From the NCBI RefSeq assembly GCF_007754425.1, contig NZ_CP037452.1, forward strand, positions 3,695,164 through 3,759,163: a DNA stretch of 64,000 nucleotides. Reading direction: 5' to 3'. Origin of the DNA: Gimesia fumaroli. Lineage in GTDB: Bacteria; Planctomycetota; Planctomycetia; Planctomycetales; Planctomycetaceae. The notes under the pieces are model-generated. The model was not told the DNA's origin, did no database searches, and saw nothing but the letters and a program-made list of their open reading frames with translations. Below, piece after piece: positions 54,913 to 62,312 of the stretch (within the stretch, counting starts at the first letter, position 1; each line of letters opens with the position of its first letter). The position numbers and the translations under genes were made by a program.

Positions 54913-56028
54913 TTATTTGAGCACTTCATGATAAAGGGTGGCGTACCCTTTTACCATTTTATCGACACTGAATTCCTCTTGCATTCGTTTTTGTGCCGCA
55001 GTTCCCAGTTGTTTTGCCAGTTCCGGGTCGGCCAGGATGCGCTCTGTATATTGCGCAAAGCCGGTGCAATCGCCGACGGACGTCAAAAATCCGGTTTCAC
55101 CGTGGATCACCAGTTCACGGTTGGGCGGTATGTCGCTGGCAACGACGGGGATTCCGTACGACATCGCTTCCATGATACTGTTCGACTGCCCCTCGAAATC
55201 ACTGGCGAGTAGAAACAGCTCGAAGAGGGGAAAGAGTTTATTGACATCGGGCCGATGACCGAGAAAGCGGACATTGGGGGTGATAGTATATTGCCGCGTT
55301 AGTTCTTCGAGTTTGGCCCGTTCGGGACCGTCGCCGACGAGGAGCAGAATAATATTTTCATCCATCTGCCGGACCAGTTGTAAGGCCCAGAGCAGGTCTT
55401 CGATCCGCTTCTGTCTGGCGAGACGTCCCACAAAGGCGATCAGCCTTGCATTTTCGGGAATATCGTGTTCCTGGAATAATTGATTTCGCGTGGCTTCACA
55501 AACACTGGTGTCGGGAATGGGAATGCCGTTACAGACGACGCGGAGAATGGAATTGGGAACACCTTTCTCGCGATAAAAATCAACGACTCCCTGCGAATTG
55601 CCGACGAGGAGTGAAGTCTGAGGCAGTAAACGGCGGTCGACATTGTGCTGCCAGTTACTTTTCCAGGAGTCGACGCAGCGTTCGGACACGATCACTTTGG
55701 GGATTTTCTGTGAAGCAGCCAGTCGTTTGACGGCCATTCTGCCATAGGAATTCGCAGCGAACAGCCAGGTATGTAGAATATCAGGCTGTTGTTTCTGTAA
55801 CGTTTTCTTCAGCGCGCGGTAGGCGAGTGGATCAAATTTGAAACGCTTATTCAGGATCGTGACCGGAATATTGTGTTCTTTAAGCAGGTTTTCATAAGGG
55901 CCACCCCGTGTGAGTGCGATGACCTGTACTTCAAATTCATCACGGGGTAACGAGGTGGCTAGCAAGGCAAGCTGTTTTTCTGCGCCGGACTGGTCCAGTG
56001 TCGGAATGAGAAGGCTGACTTTTATCAC
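54913..56028 (-). CDS. GT4-family glycosyltransferase
   Basis: A 371-residue GT-B glycosyltransferase. The N-terminal acceptor domain begins LLIPTLDQSGAEKQLALLA, and the donor half has FVGRLARQKRIEDLLWAL, LLLVGDGPERAKLEEL and NVRFLGHRPDVNKLF. The E-x7-E region is EGQSNSIMEAMSYGIPVVA, all typical of GT4. It transfers a sugar from a nucleotide-sugar with retention, probably onto a lipid- or polysaccharide-linked acceptor at the inner membrane. It is upstream of and co-directional with the asnB-type gene. The 16-base motif copy 2 lies 63 bases before its start. Confidence 0.9.
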   Translation of the reverse strand: MIKVSLLIPTLDQSGAEKQLALLATSLPRDEFEVQVIALTRGGPYENLLKEHNIPVTILNKRFKFDPLAYRALKKTLQKQQPDILHTWLFAANSYGRMAVKRLAASQKIPKVIVSERCVDSWKSNWQHNVDRRLLPQTSLLVGNSQGVVDFYREKGVPNSILRVVCNGIPIPDTSVCEATRNQLFQEHDIPENARLIAFVGRLARQKRIEDLLWALQLVRQMDENIILLLVGDGPERAKLEELTRQYTITPNVRFLGHRPDVNKLFPLFELFLLASDFEGQSNSIMEAMSYGIPVVASDIPPNRELVIHGETGFLTSVGDCTGFAQYTERILADPELAKQLGTAAQKRMQEEFSVDKMVKGYATLYHEVLK

Positions 56029-56090
56029 GGTAGAATAATTCGCAATCGTTGCTGGGAAATGTAGTGAGTTCGCTCTTTGAACAAAGTCTA

Positions 56091-56106
56091 TCGTATTTTA
56101 TACTGC
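56091..56106. repeat. 16-base motif, copy 2 (upstream of the GT4 gene)
   Basis: TCGTATTTTATACTGC, identical to 50377-50392; three of the next four bases also agree. It lies in the divergent region between the GT4 gene and the macro-domain gene. Confidence 0.5.
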
Positions 56107-56168
56107 GAGAAACAGGCCAATGTCTGGTTCTGAGTGGTTGAATTTTTCATATCATAGATCGAAAACCG

Positions 56169-56708
56169 ATGATCGTACAGTTTGGATCCGGGCGGATTGA
56201 GCTGGTTCTGGGAGATATTACCCGTCAAGAAGTGGATGCAATCGTTAATGCAGCCAATTCAATGCTGGCGGTCGGCGGAGGCGTGGACGGTGCGATTCAT
56301 GATGCCGGCGGCCCCGCAGTTCTGGAAGAGCTAGAGCGGCGTTATCCGGATGGATGTCCCACGGGAAGTGCCGTTGAGACCTCTGCGGGGAATATGGCGG
56401 CCCAGTATGTCTTTCACGCCGTCGGGCCTATCTGGCAAGGGGGTGGCAAAAAAGAACGTGAACAGTTGCAGTCAGCTTACGAAACGTGCCTCGCATTGGC
56501 GGAAAAACATCAGTGCCGCAGTCTGGCTTTCCCTTCGATCAGTACGGGAGTCTATCGTTATCCGGTAGATCTGGCGGCGGAGGTGGCGCTGCGCACGGTG
56601 GCGTTGAAACTGGAATCATCCACCCCGCTGGAACTGGTCCGGTTTGTGTTGTTCGATCAGGGGACGTTTGGTTGTTATGCCCGTGTGTTAGAAACGATGC
56701 TGGTTTGA
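56169..56708 (+). CDS. macro-domain protein, O-acetyl-ADP-ribose deacetylase type
   Basis: A 179-residue stand-alone macro domain. GDITRQEVDAIVNAANSML and GGGVDGAIHDAGGP form the ADP-ribose pocket, and GNMAAQYVFHAVGPIW and AFPSISTGVYRYP complete it, as in YmdB/MacroD1-type enzymes that hydrolyse O-acetyl-ADP-ribose or ADP-ribosyl-Asp/Glu. No partner ADP-ribosyltransferase or sirtuin is nearby. It ends four bases before the ATG of the lipase-like gene, so the two are probably one transcript. Confidence 0.92.
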   Translation: MIVQFGSGRIELVLGDITRQEVDAIVNAANSMLAVGGGVDGAIHDAGGPAVLEELERRYPDGCPTGSAVETSAGNMAAQYVFHAVGPIWQGGGKKEREQLQSAYETCLALAEKHQCRSLAFPSISTGVYRYPVDLAAEVALRTVALKLESSTPLELVRFVLFDQGTFGCYARVLETMLV

Positions 56709-56712
56709 ATTC

Positions 56713-57588
56713 ATGAGCGAACCCGCGATTGAGGAATTTGTGGCGTCTGATAACTATCTTCTGCAGGGACGCGTCTGGTCACCTGTCGAGGAGCCGCTGC
56801 GAGCAACGCTGGTTGTGCTGCACGGGATTCAAAGTCATTCCGGCTGGTATGACTATTCCTGCGGTCAACTTTGCGATGCGGGATATCGCGTCTGTTTTTT
56901 TGACCGCCGTGGTTCGGGGCTGAATCAGAATCAGCGCGGGCATGTTGTGCACTGGCGACGTCTCGTGCAGGATGTGGTGCAGTTACTGACGCGCATTCGC
57001 TATCAGCAGAAACTTTCGCAGCAACCGCGTCCGATTATTTTGCAGGCCATGAGCTGGGGAGGCAAGCTGGCTGTGATTATCGCGGCACAACGACCTGACC
57101 TGATTGATGGTTTGGCACTGCTGTACCCTGGTATTAAAGCAAAGGTCAAGCCGACCCCTATTCAGAAGTTTCAATTGAAACTGGCGGCGCAATTGGGGAT
57201 TAAACAAAAACGGGTTGAGATTCCGTTAAATGATCCTGCGTTATTTACGGGCGAAGCCGCATATCAGGACTTTATTAGAACGGATTCGTTGGCATTACGC
57301 GATGTGACGGTTTCGTTTCTGCAGGCGAACCGGGCGTTGGACCGAATGGTCGACGAGGCAGTTGGTCAGATTTCCTGTCCGACGTTGTTCCAGTTGGCGG
57401 GGCGGGATCAAATTATTGATAATGCGGCGACGGAGGCCTGTTTCAAGCGGATTGCCGCCGATCAAAAACAGCTGATTCACTATCCCGAAGCGCGTCATAC
57501 GCTCGAATTTGAGCCAAATCGGGAGCAGATCGTGATCGATTACGTTGACTGGTTAGCTGATTTGAACTCTTCCCGTCCGATCTCATAA
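56713..57588 (+). CDS. alpha/beta hydrolase, monoacylglycerol-lipase-like
   Basis: A 291-residue hydrolase without signal peptide. LVVLHGIQSHSGWYDY is the oxyanion-hole HG region, FFDRRGSGLN follows, LQAMSWGGKLAVI carries the nucleophile Ser (here AMSWGG rather than GHSMGG), LAGRDQIIDN supplies the acid, and ARHTLEFEP the His. This is the pattern of lysophospholipase/monoglyceride lipases. The natural substrate is unknown. It is coupled to the macro-domain gene. Confidence 0.85.
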   Translation: MSEPAIEEFVASDNYLLQGRVWSPVEEPLRATLVVLHGIQSHSGWYDYSCGQLCDAGYRVCFFDRRGSGLNQNQRGHVVHWRRLVQDVVQLLTRIRYQQKLSQQPRPIILQAMSWGGKLAVIIAAQRPDLIDGLALLYPGIKAKVKPTPIQKFQLKLAAQLGIKQKRVEIPLNDPALFTGEAAYQDFIRTDSLALRDVTVSFLQANRALDRMVDEAVGQISCPTLFQLAGRDQIIDNAATEACFKRIAADQKQLIHYPEARHTLEFEPNREQIVIDYVDWLADLNSSRPIS

Positions 57589-57686
57589 AACTTATTGAAT
57601 CAGGGCAGACTTTTAAATCGAAGTACCTAAAATAACAGTATAGAACAGATGGGCTTTCCAGACCCTTAATGACATGGGACAAATTT

Positions 57687-58637
57687 ATGAATCGGCAAAC
57701 TTTCTCTCTCTTATCACTCTTCACTTTGACTGTCGTGTTACTGGCAGGGCAAGTGCTTTCTGCCGTGGATCCGGTCAAACCGAAGTCAGAAACAACAGAG
57801 AAAACCAGTACTGATTCCAAAACGGAAACCAAAAAAAGTGACGAAGGCCTGGTCCCTTTGAACAAACAAAAGACCGTGCTGCTGGATCTGGAAGGCAAGC
57901 GGCTGCTGTTAAAGACAAAGGTCTGTCTACAGGAAGGCGTGCTGGAGATGCTCTGTTGTAAAAAGCAGACCAAAGAGCACGAATCGATTCTTTCCATTGA
58001 CTCACCGGCGAAAGCCATTCATGCCGGCTTACTGGCGATTGGGGCGAAAGTCGGTTCGCCAGTTCGGTTTTCACCAAAGTTTCAGCCACCTCAGGGACAA
58101 AAACTGAATATCTACCTGCAGTGGAAGGATAAAGAGGGAAAGTTACACCGCGAGCCAGCCCAGAGTTGGGTACGTACGGCGACAAACCGGTATTTTTCTG
58201 CCAAGTTAGAGAAGCTGCCGGAAGGAGTAGTGATCGATAAAAAGAGCGAGCTCCGGTATGACGAGAAATACAAGGAACTGATCTGGTTCGGCCAGATGAC
58301 GAAAAAAGAGCGGGATGACTTTCTGTCAATGACGCGCGATGCTGAGTTTCGGGACGCAATCAATAAATTCTATAAAGAGACTCAGCCTCGTCTGATGAAG
58401 GCAGACTGGATCTTTGCCGGCAGTGGTTTTTCAGTCGACGAAATGACGGGTGAGAAATATTATCATGCCGAAAGTGGCGACCTGATTTGTGTCGCGAATT
58501 TTCCGACCGCAATCATTGACGTCAATATTGCGAGTTCCGCGTCAGGGGAAGGAAACCTGCTGTTTGAAGCCAATCAGGACAAGATTCCTCCCCGTGGAAC
58601 GCCAGTGACGATTGAAATTTCGCTCGCGAAAAAATAG
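57687..58637 (+). CDS. exported YdjY-domain-like protein
   Basis: A 316-residue protein from the ATG at 57687, which gives a clean signal peptide (MNRQTFSLLSLFTLTVVLLAG); an ATG 6 codons earlier lacks a ribosome site. After a Thr/Lys/Ser linker the body resembles the YdjY domain: KVCLQEGVLEMLCC, KEHESILSIDSPAKAIHAGLLAIGA, and QSWVR. The C-terminal part includes FAGSGFSVDEMTGEKYYHAE, which also fits. Members are secreted planctomycete proteins of unknown function. It is convergent with the isomerase gene, with a 4-base gap between the stop codons. Confidence 0.8.
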   Translation: MNRQTFSLLSLFTLTVVLLAGQVLSAVDPVKPKSETTEKTSTDSKTETKKSDEGLVPLNKQKTVLLDLEGKRLLLKTKVCLQEGVLEMLCCKKQTKEHESILSIDSPAKAIHAGLLAIGAKVGSPVRFSPKFQPPQGQKLNIYLQWKDKEGKLHREPAQSWVRTATNRYFSAKLEKLPEGVVIDKKSELRYDEKYKELIWFGQMTKKERDDFLSMTRDAEFRDAINKFYKETQPRLMKADWIFAGSGFSVDEMTGEKYYHAESGDLICVANFPTAIIDVNIASSASGEGNLLFEANQDKIPPRGTPVTIEISLAKK

Positions 58638-58641
58638 TCGC

Positions 58642-59592
58642 TTAATTGATTAACGCGAATGCTTTCTTCATCGCGGTCGATGTCGCAGCTACTGCCTGGT
58701 CTGCGGGCAGCTTTCTCAGAGCCGCATTGAAGGGTTCCGCCCGAACGGGACCATCATAGCCGATGCTGTTGAGCGTGTTTAAAAATGTGTCGAGGTTAAT
58801 CACGCCGGTCGCCATAGGCAGTTCCCGTTTCTGATCGATCTGTTCGTCGATTTCCAGTCTCGCAGGTGCGTCGTTCAAATCGACGGCAACGATATCGTCA
58901 TTGGTGAGCGTGAGTAAATCATCTTTGGTCTCATGAGCGGTGTACCAGTGCCAGCTGTCGAGTATCAGTCCGACACCTTTCACATCGATTGCGGCGATCA
59001 GCTCTTTCGTTTCCGGCATGGTGTGAATGAAGGGAAATTTTTTGCTCGACCAGAGTGTTTTTGGGCCGACATATTCCATACCAAAACGCAGGCCGTGATC
59101 GGCGAGGATCCGTGTGACTTCTTTCAGCCGACGTGCATGTCGCTTAAAATTGGCGTTATAAGTGAGCTCGGCATGGGTGGGCATCAGCCAGGTTCCGGTG
59201 CGTGTGACACCCGCCCGTTGCAATGCGGCTGAAGACGCGGGAAGTGCTTTGAGCCCCTGTTGAAATTTCGATTCGTCATTCCGAAAATCAACAGGCATAC
59301 CAGCGGCACTGAAAACCAGGTTTTTCGATTTCATGTCGGCTTTGAGGTCGGCCAACTCATTGTCAGAGAGTTTTCCCAGATATCCGGCATCGGGGACCAC
59401 TGCTTCGAAGCCGTATTTGTGTGCGTAATCTATGGCCTGTTTTTGATCGGCGCGGACGCCGATTCGTCCACAGGAGAGATCCAATTTCATTTTTCTTTGT
59501 GAGGAGGCCCCCGCGGAGGCAAATTGTGTCAGTGCGCCGCTGAACAGGGCAGCACTGGAGTATTGGAGGAAGGAGCGCCGATCGAAAGCCAT
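58642..59592 (-). CDS. Tat-exported sugar isomerase/epimerase-like TIM barrel
   Basis: A 316-residue protein of the xylose-isomerase-like TIM-barrel family. I take the ATG at 59592, which begins MAFDRRSFLQYSSAALFSG, a twin-arginine signal; a start 24 codons earlier would bury it. Barrel motifs: KLDLSCGRIGV, FGMEYVGPKTLW, GLILDSWHWYTAH, DIVAVDLNDAPA, and PVRAEPFNAAL hold the acidic and His metal-binding residues at strand ends. Such proteins epimerise or isomerise sugars, and exported copies are common in planctomycetes. The exact substrate is unknown. Confidence 0.82.
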   Translation of the reverse strand: MAFDRRSFLQYSSAALFSGALTQFASAGASSQRKMKLDLSCGRIGVRADQKQAIDYAHKYGFEAVVPDAGYLGKLSDNELADLKADMKSKNLVFSAAGMPVDFRNDESKFQQGLKALPASSAALQRAGVTRTGTWLMPTHAELTYNANFKRHARRLKEVTRILADHGLRFGMEYVGPKTLWSSKKFPFIHTMPETKELIAAIDVKGVGLILDSWHWYTAHETKDDLLTLTNDDIVAVDLNDAPARLEIDEQIDQKRELPMATGVINLDTFLNTLNSIGYDGPVRAEPFNAALRKLPADQAVAATSTAMKKAFALIN

Positions 59593-60273
59593 TTTGCTGC
59601 CCTTTTCTGTTGGAAGAATGGTCATTTTACGCAGTTTCAAATCAAAGGTGACCGATGTTTTCACGCCTCGTTCTGAAGGTATTCATCTTAAGTAATTATA
59701 GAAAAGTGGCTTAGAAAAAGAAAACCAAGACGGGAGATCTCTCGTCTGGAGTGGATTTCCGGGGAGACATCTCATTGAAGACTGGGAAAATTACGATCTG
59801 GCAAAATAGGTTGAGAATGCGGGTTTGATCTAATCTGAACCCGGATCGAAATGAGAAGTGATCTGATTAAAAGCTGGCATCAGATTCTCTCATTTCGGGC
59901 TAATGGAAATGACGAATTTTTAGTCATAGCTACCCTGAATTTTTCACAATACCTATTCAACAGTGAGGTTGAATTAGAAAAACGTATTGGATTGATCAAT
60001 AAAACTCAGTGAGCCAATTGTTCTCCGTGTTTGAAAAAGGTGGGAACGTTCGATCGCCGATCGTTCCGTTTCAGATAGATGAGAGCAAATTAATTATATG
60101 GAAACAAACATCCGTCAGACGCACCAAGGGATTTTCGTGTGCTGGCCACATCATATCACCACGACGGGCAAGCCCGGTTTACGTCTTTTCACGGATGAAT
60201 GGATTCTGTTATCAGGATTCACTTCAGACAAGACGGTGCCTTGCATTTTCTTATCGAAAAGGAACGGTACCGC
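59593..60273. other. 681-base divergent intergenic region
   Basis: The largest gene-free stretch of the window. It holds a long hairpin at 59847-59897 and an interrupted inverted repeat, GGAAC-GTTC-GATC-GCC-GATC-GTTCC, at about 60042-60066. A 95-codon plus-strand frame at 60009-60296 overlaps the next gene and has no protein-like features. Promoters for both flanking genes must be here, but I cannot place them with confidence. Confidence 0.5.
59847..59897. repeat. long intergenic hairpin
   Basis: CGAAATGAGA (59847-59856) pairs with TCTCATTTCG (59888-59897). After an internal loop (AGTG against TC) ATCTGAT (59861-59867) pairs with ATCAGAT (59879-59885). The 17 base pairs leave an 11-base loop. 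No U-tract follows on either strand, so it is not an ordinary terminator. It may be part of a small RNA, a regulatory leader or a small repeat element. Confidence 0.65.
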
Positions 60274-61263
60274 ATGATGCGCATGCTAAAAATTAGATCA
60301 CAACACCATTTTTCAAATATGCTGGCGTCCGCGATCTTTTCCGCAGCCATCGGGATTCTGTATTTCAGTTATGACCCCTCTCCTGCCGACGCCGACCCCA
60401 ATGATATGGCAATTGTTGCGACAAAGCCGGTTCCCATTCCGGTCATCGCCTATAAGCCGACGGAATTGTCGCAGCCTAAGCCCGGTGACAAAGCGAATTC
60501 CGCAACGTCACAAACGCCTCAGCAGAACGGTACCTTAACTGGCCGAATGGCATTGTTGATGAATATGTTGCTGCTGGAAAAAGGTTGCCGTTATCTAGAG
60601 ACCGTTCCCGATTACACCGCAACGTTTTCAAAGCAGGAATATGTCGGCGGTTCATTAACAGAAAATCAGGTGATCAACTTCAAATGTCGCCACAAACCCT
60701 TCAGCGTGTATATGAAATGGGTTGTCGGCGATAAAGGCCAGGAACTGTTATATGTCGATGGGCAGAACGAAGAAAAGATGCTGGTGAAAATGGGAGGGCT
60801 GAAAGGTCGCTTGATGCCAACCTTGAAACTGGACCCTCACGGCTCACTGGCCATGCAGGAGTCTCGCTATCCGATCACCAAGGCTGGCATTAAAGCGCTG
60901 GCGGAAACAATCATCGATTTTCGCAAAAAGGATCTCGATGAAAATCTCAATACCGAATGTGTGATGCTGCCGAATCAGAAGTTTGACGGCAAAGACTGCT
61001 ACTGTTTCATTGCCCATTTCGCGAACGCCAAAGAGTCACCATCCTATCGTAAGTCAGTGATCTATATCGATCACAAAACCTGTCTGCCGATTTTTGTTCG
61101 CGGCTTTGGCTGGCCAGAAGATGGTCTGGCCAGTGCCTCGGCCGAAGAACTGGATGAGAAAACTCTGATTGAATCCTACTCTTTCACTGATATCAATCTG
61201 AAATCAGAACTGGCAACAACGGAATTCAGTGACAAGAACACCGATTACCGCTTTCGCCGCTAA
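60274..61263 (+). CDS. DUF1571 exported protein
   Basis: A 329-residue protein from the ATG at 60274, with AAGGAAC about 9 bases upstream. The N-terminal hydrophobic segment (about 16-33, LASAIFSAAIGILYFSY) is a signal anchor, followed by a Pro/Lys-rich linker. From residue about 100 the DUF1571 core runs: KGCRYLETVPDYTATFSKQE, FSVYMKWVVGDKGQELLYVD, GSLAMQESRYPITKAGI, and VIYIDHKTCLPIFVRGF near the end. The pattern resembles LolA/LolB-like lipoprotein carriers, which is a known structural comparison for such outer-membrane sorting folds and only inference here. Confidence 0.82.
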   Translation: MMRMLKIRSQHHFSNMLASAIFSAAIGILYFSYDPSPADADPNDMAIVATKPVPIPVIAYKPTELSQPKPGDKANSATSQTPQQNGTLTGRMALLMNMLLLEKGCRYLETVPDYTATFSKQEYVGGSLTENQVINFKCRHKPFSVYMKWVVGDKGQELLYVDGQNEEKMLVKMGGLKGRLMPTLKLDPHGSLAMQESRYPITKAGIKALAETIIDFRKKDLDENLNTECVMLPNQKFDGKDCYCFIAHFANAKESPSYRKSVIYIDHKTCLPIFVRGFGWPEDGLASASAEELDEKTLIESYSFTDINLKSELATTEFSDKNTDYRFRR

Positions 61264-61292
61264 GCGATCGCGTTTTTAATAAATTGAATGAG

Positions 61293-61338
61293 CAAAAAAT
61301 CGCCCTTCTCGAACGATCAGAGTTTGAGATGGGCGATT
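61293..61338 (-). terminator. terminator overlapping the end of hemQ
   Basis: Read on the minus strand, a 17-base arm (61338-61322, AATCGCCCATCTCAAAC) pairs with 61314-61298 (GTTCGAGAAGGGCGATT) with one mismatch and one G-U pair. The loop is TCTGATC, and T continues to 61294. The hemQ stop codon (61319-61317) sits in the loop, so the 5' arm is coding sequence. Confidence 0.88.
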
Positions 61339-62159
61339 GCTTCTTGTGGGGACATGATATAGCTCAAATAGAACGGTCCGAATTCCGCATACTTGGCCGA
61401 CGCTTTATCAAATCGCATGGTGTAAACGATTTCTTTGATCGGCTCTGGTGCCCTGCCCCATAAGGTGACGCCCCATTCCCAGTCATCAAAGCCCGTTGAA
61501 GCGGTGATCACCTGGACGACGCGACCGGCGAACTTCATGCCGCTCAAACCGTGCTCGGCCATCATGCTGTATCGATTGCTGAACTGCTCCATATACCAGT
61601 TCGCACCCGGGACGCGTGATTTATTCATCGGGTAGAACGTACAGACGGGAAAGTCCGGGAATTCCGGGTAGATCCGCTGTTGATTCATCGCAGGCAGACG
61701 CCCTTCGTAGGCTTTGAGTTTGGCTTGAAACGCGGGGCTTTCCGGATCGGTGCCTTCCTGCTTCAATTTGGCGGCATACTGATCCAGAGTCGGCACGTAC
61801 TCAGAAATTTCGGTAATCGAAACAAACGAATAAGTGGGAATGAGTGCGGGGCCAAGGCCGCAAGAGCGGATGGCCTGTTGAATGCTGTCGATCTTGATCG
61901 GATCAGTGTCCATGATCAACACCTGCAGATCGGCTTTATGGCCGGAAACAATGGACGTCTGGATGCGAATGGGGGCGTTATCGTGCTCTGGATCAAGAAT
62001 AGCAGCAAGTTCTTCGCGGCCGGCGGCACGTGTGCTTTGGTCGATTTGATTCAGGATTCCCTGATCAACGCGGTAGTACAAATGCAGGCAGTGCCAGCCT
62101 TCGGTCATGTTGGGAGTCGGATCAGGTTGAGGCGCAGAAGTATGTGGAGGACGGTTCAC
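61317..62159 (-). CDS. hemQ: coproheme decarboxylase (chlorite-dismutase family)
   Basis: A 280-residue HemQ/chlorite-dismutase-family protein. It resembles coproheme decarboxylases (ChdC/HemQ), which make heme b from coproheme with peroxide in the coproporphyrin-dependent pathway. FYPMNKSRVPGANWYMEQ has the family PMNK-R-NWYM block with the reactive Tyr at Y189, and MMAEHGLSGMKFAG has the proximal heme ligand His203. STGFDDWEWGVTLWG and MRFDKASAKYAEFGPFYLS complete the signature. The distal Arg typical of true chlorite dismutases is not evident. The N-terminal 20 residues are Pro-rich and may start later. It is a single gene with its terminator folded over its stop codon. Confidence 0.88.
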   Translation of the reverse strand: MNRPPHTSAPQPDPTPNMTEGWHCLHLYYRVDQGILNQIDQSTRAAGREELAAILDPEHDNAPIRIQTSIVSGHKADLQVLIMDTDPIKIDSIQQAIRSCGLGPALIPTYSFVSITEISEYVPTLDQYAAKLKQEGTDPESPAFQAKLKAYEGRLPAMNQQRIYPEFPDFPVCTFYPMNKSRVPGANWYMEQFSNRYSMMAEHGLSGMKFAGRVVQVITASTGFDDWEWGVTLWGRAPEPIKEIVYTMRFDKASAKYAEFGPFYLSYIMSPQEAIAHLKL

Positions 62160-62312
62160 GTCGGGTCACCTTGTTCAATAATAAAGGAAAGTCGTATATC
62201 GCAGACGGCCCCGGTAGACTGACCGGGAACCTGCTTTGATTATAGCTGAACGACGAGAATGAGCAAACGCTGGAGCAGAAGCCGATGTCGGCTCGTTTGT
62301 GGATTCGGTTGA

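Noticed and set aside
60009..60296. 95-codon plus-strand frame before the DUF1571 gene
   Set aside because: It overlaps the DUF1571 start, has no ribosome site, no hydrophobic or domain pattern, and odd composition.
61680..62222. 180-codon plus-strand open frame
   Set aside because: Antisense to hemQ, whose family motifs are unmistakable.
62211..62228. CCCGGT-AGACTG-ACCGGG inverted repeat between hemQ and the hydrolase as a terminator
   Set aside because: No run of T follows the stem on either strand, so it is at most a weak structural element.
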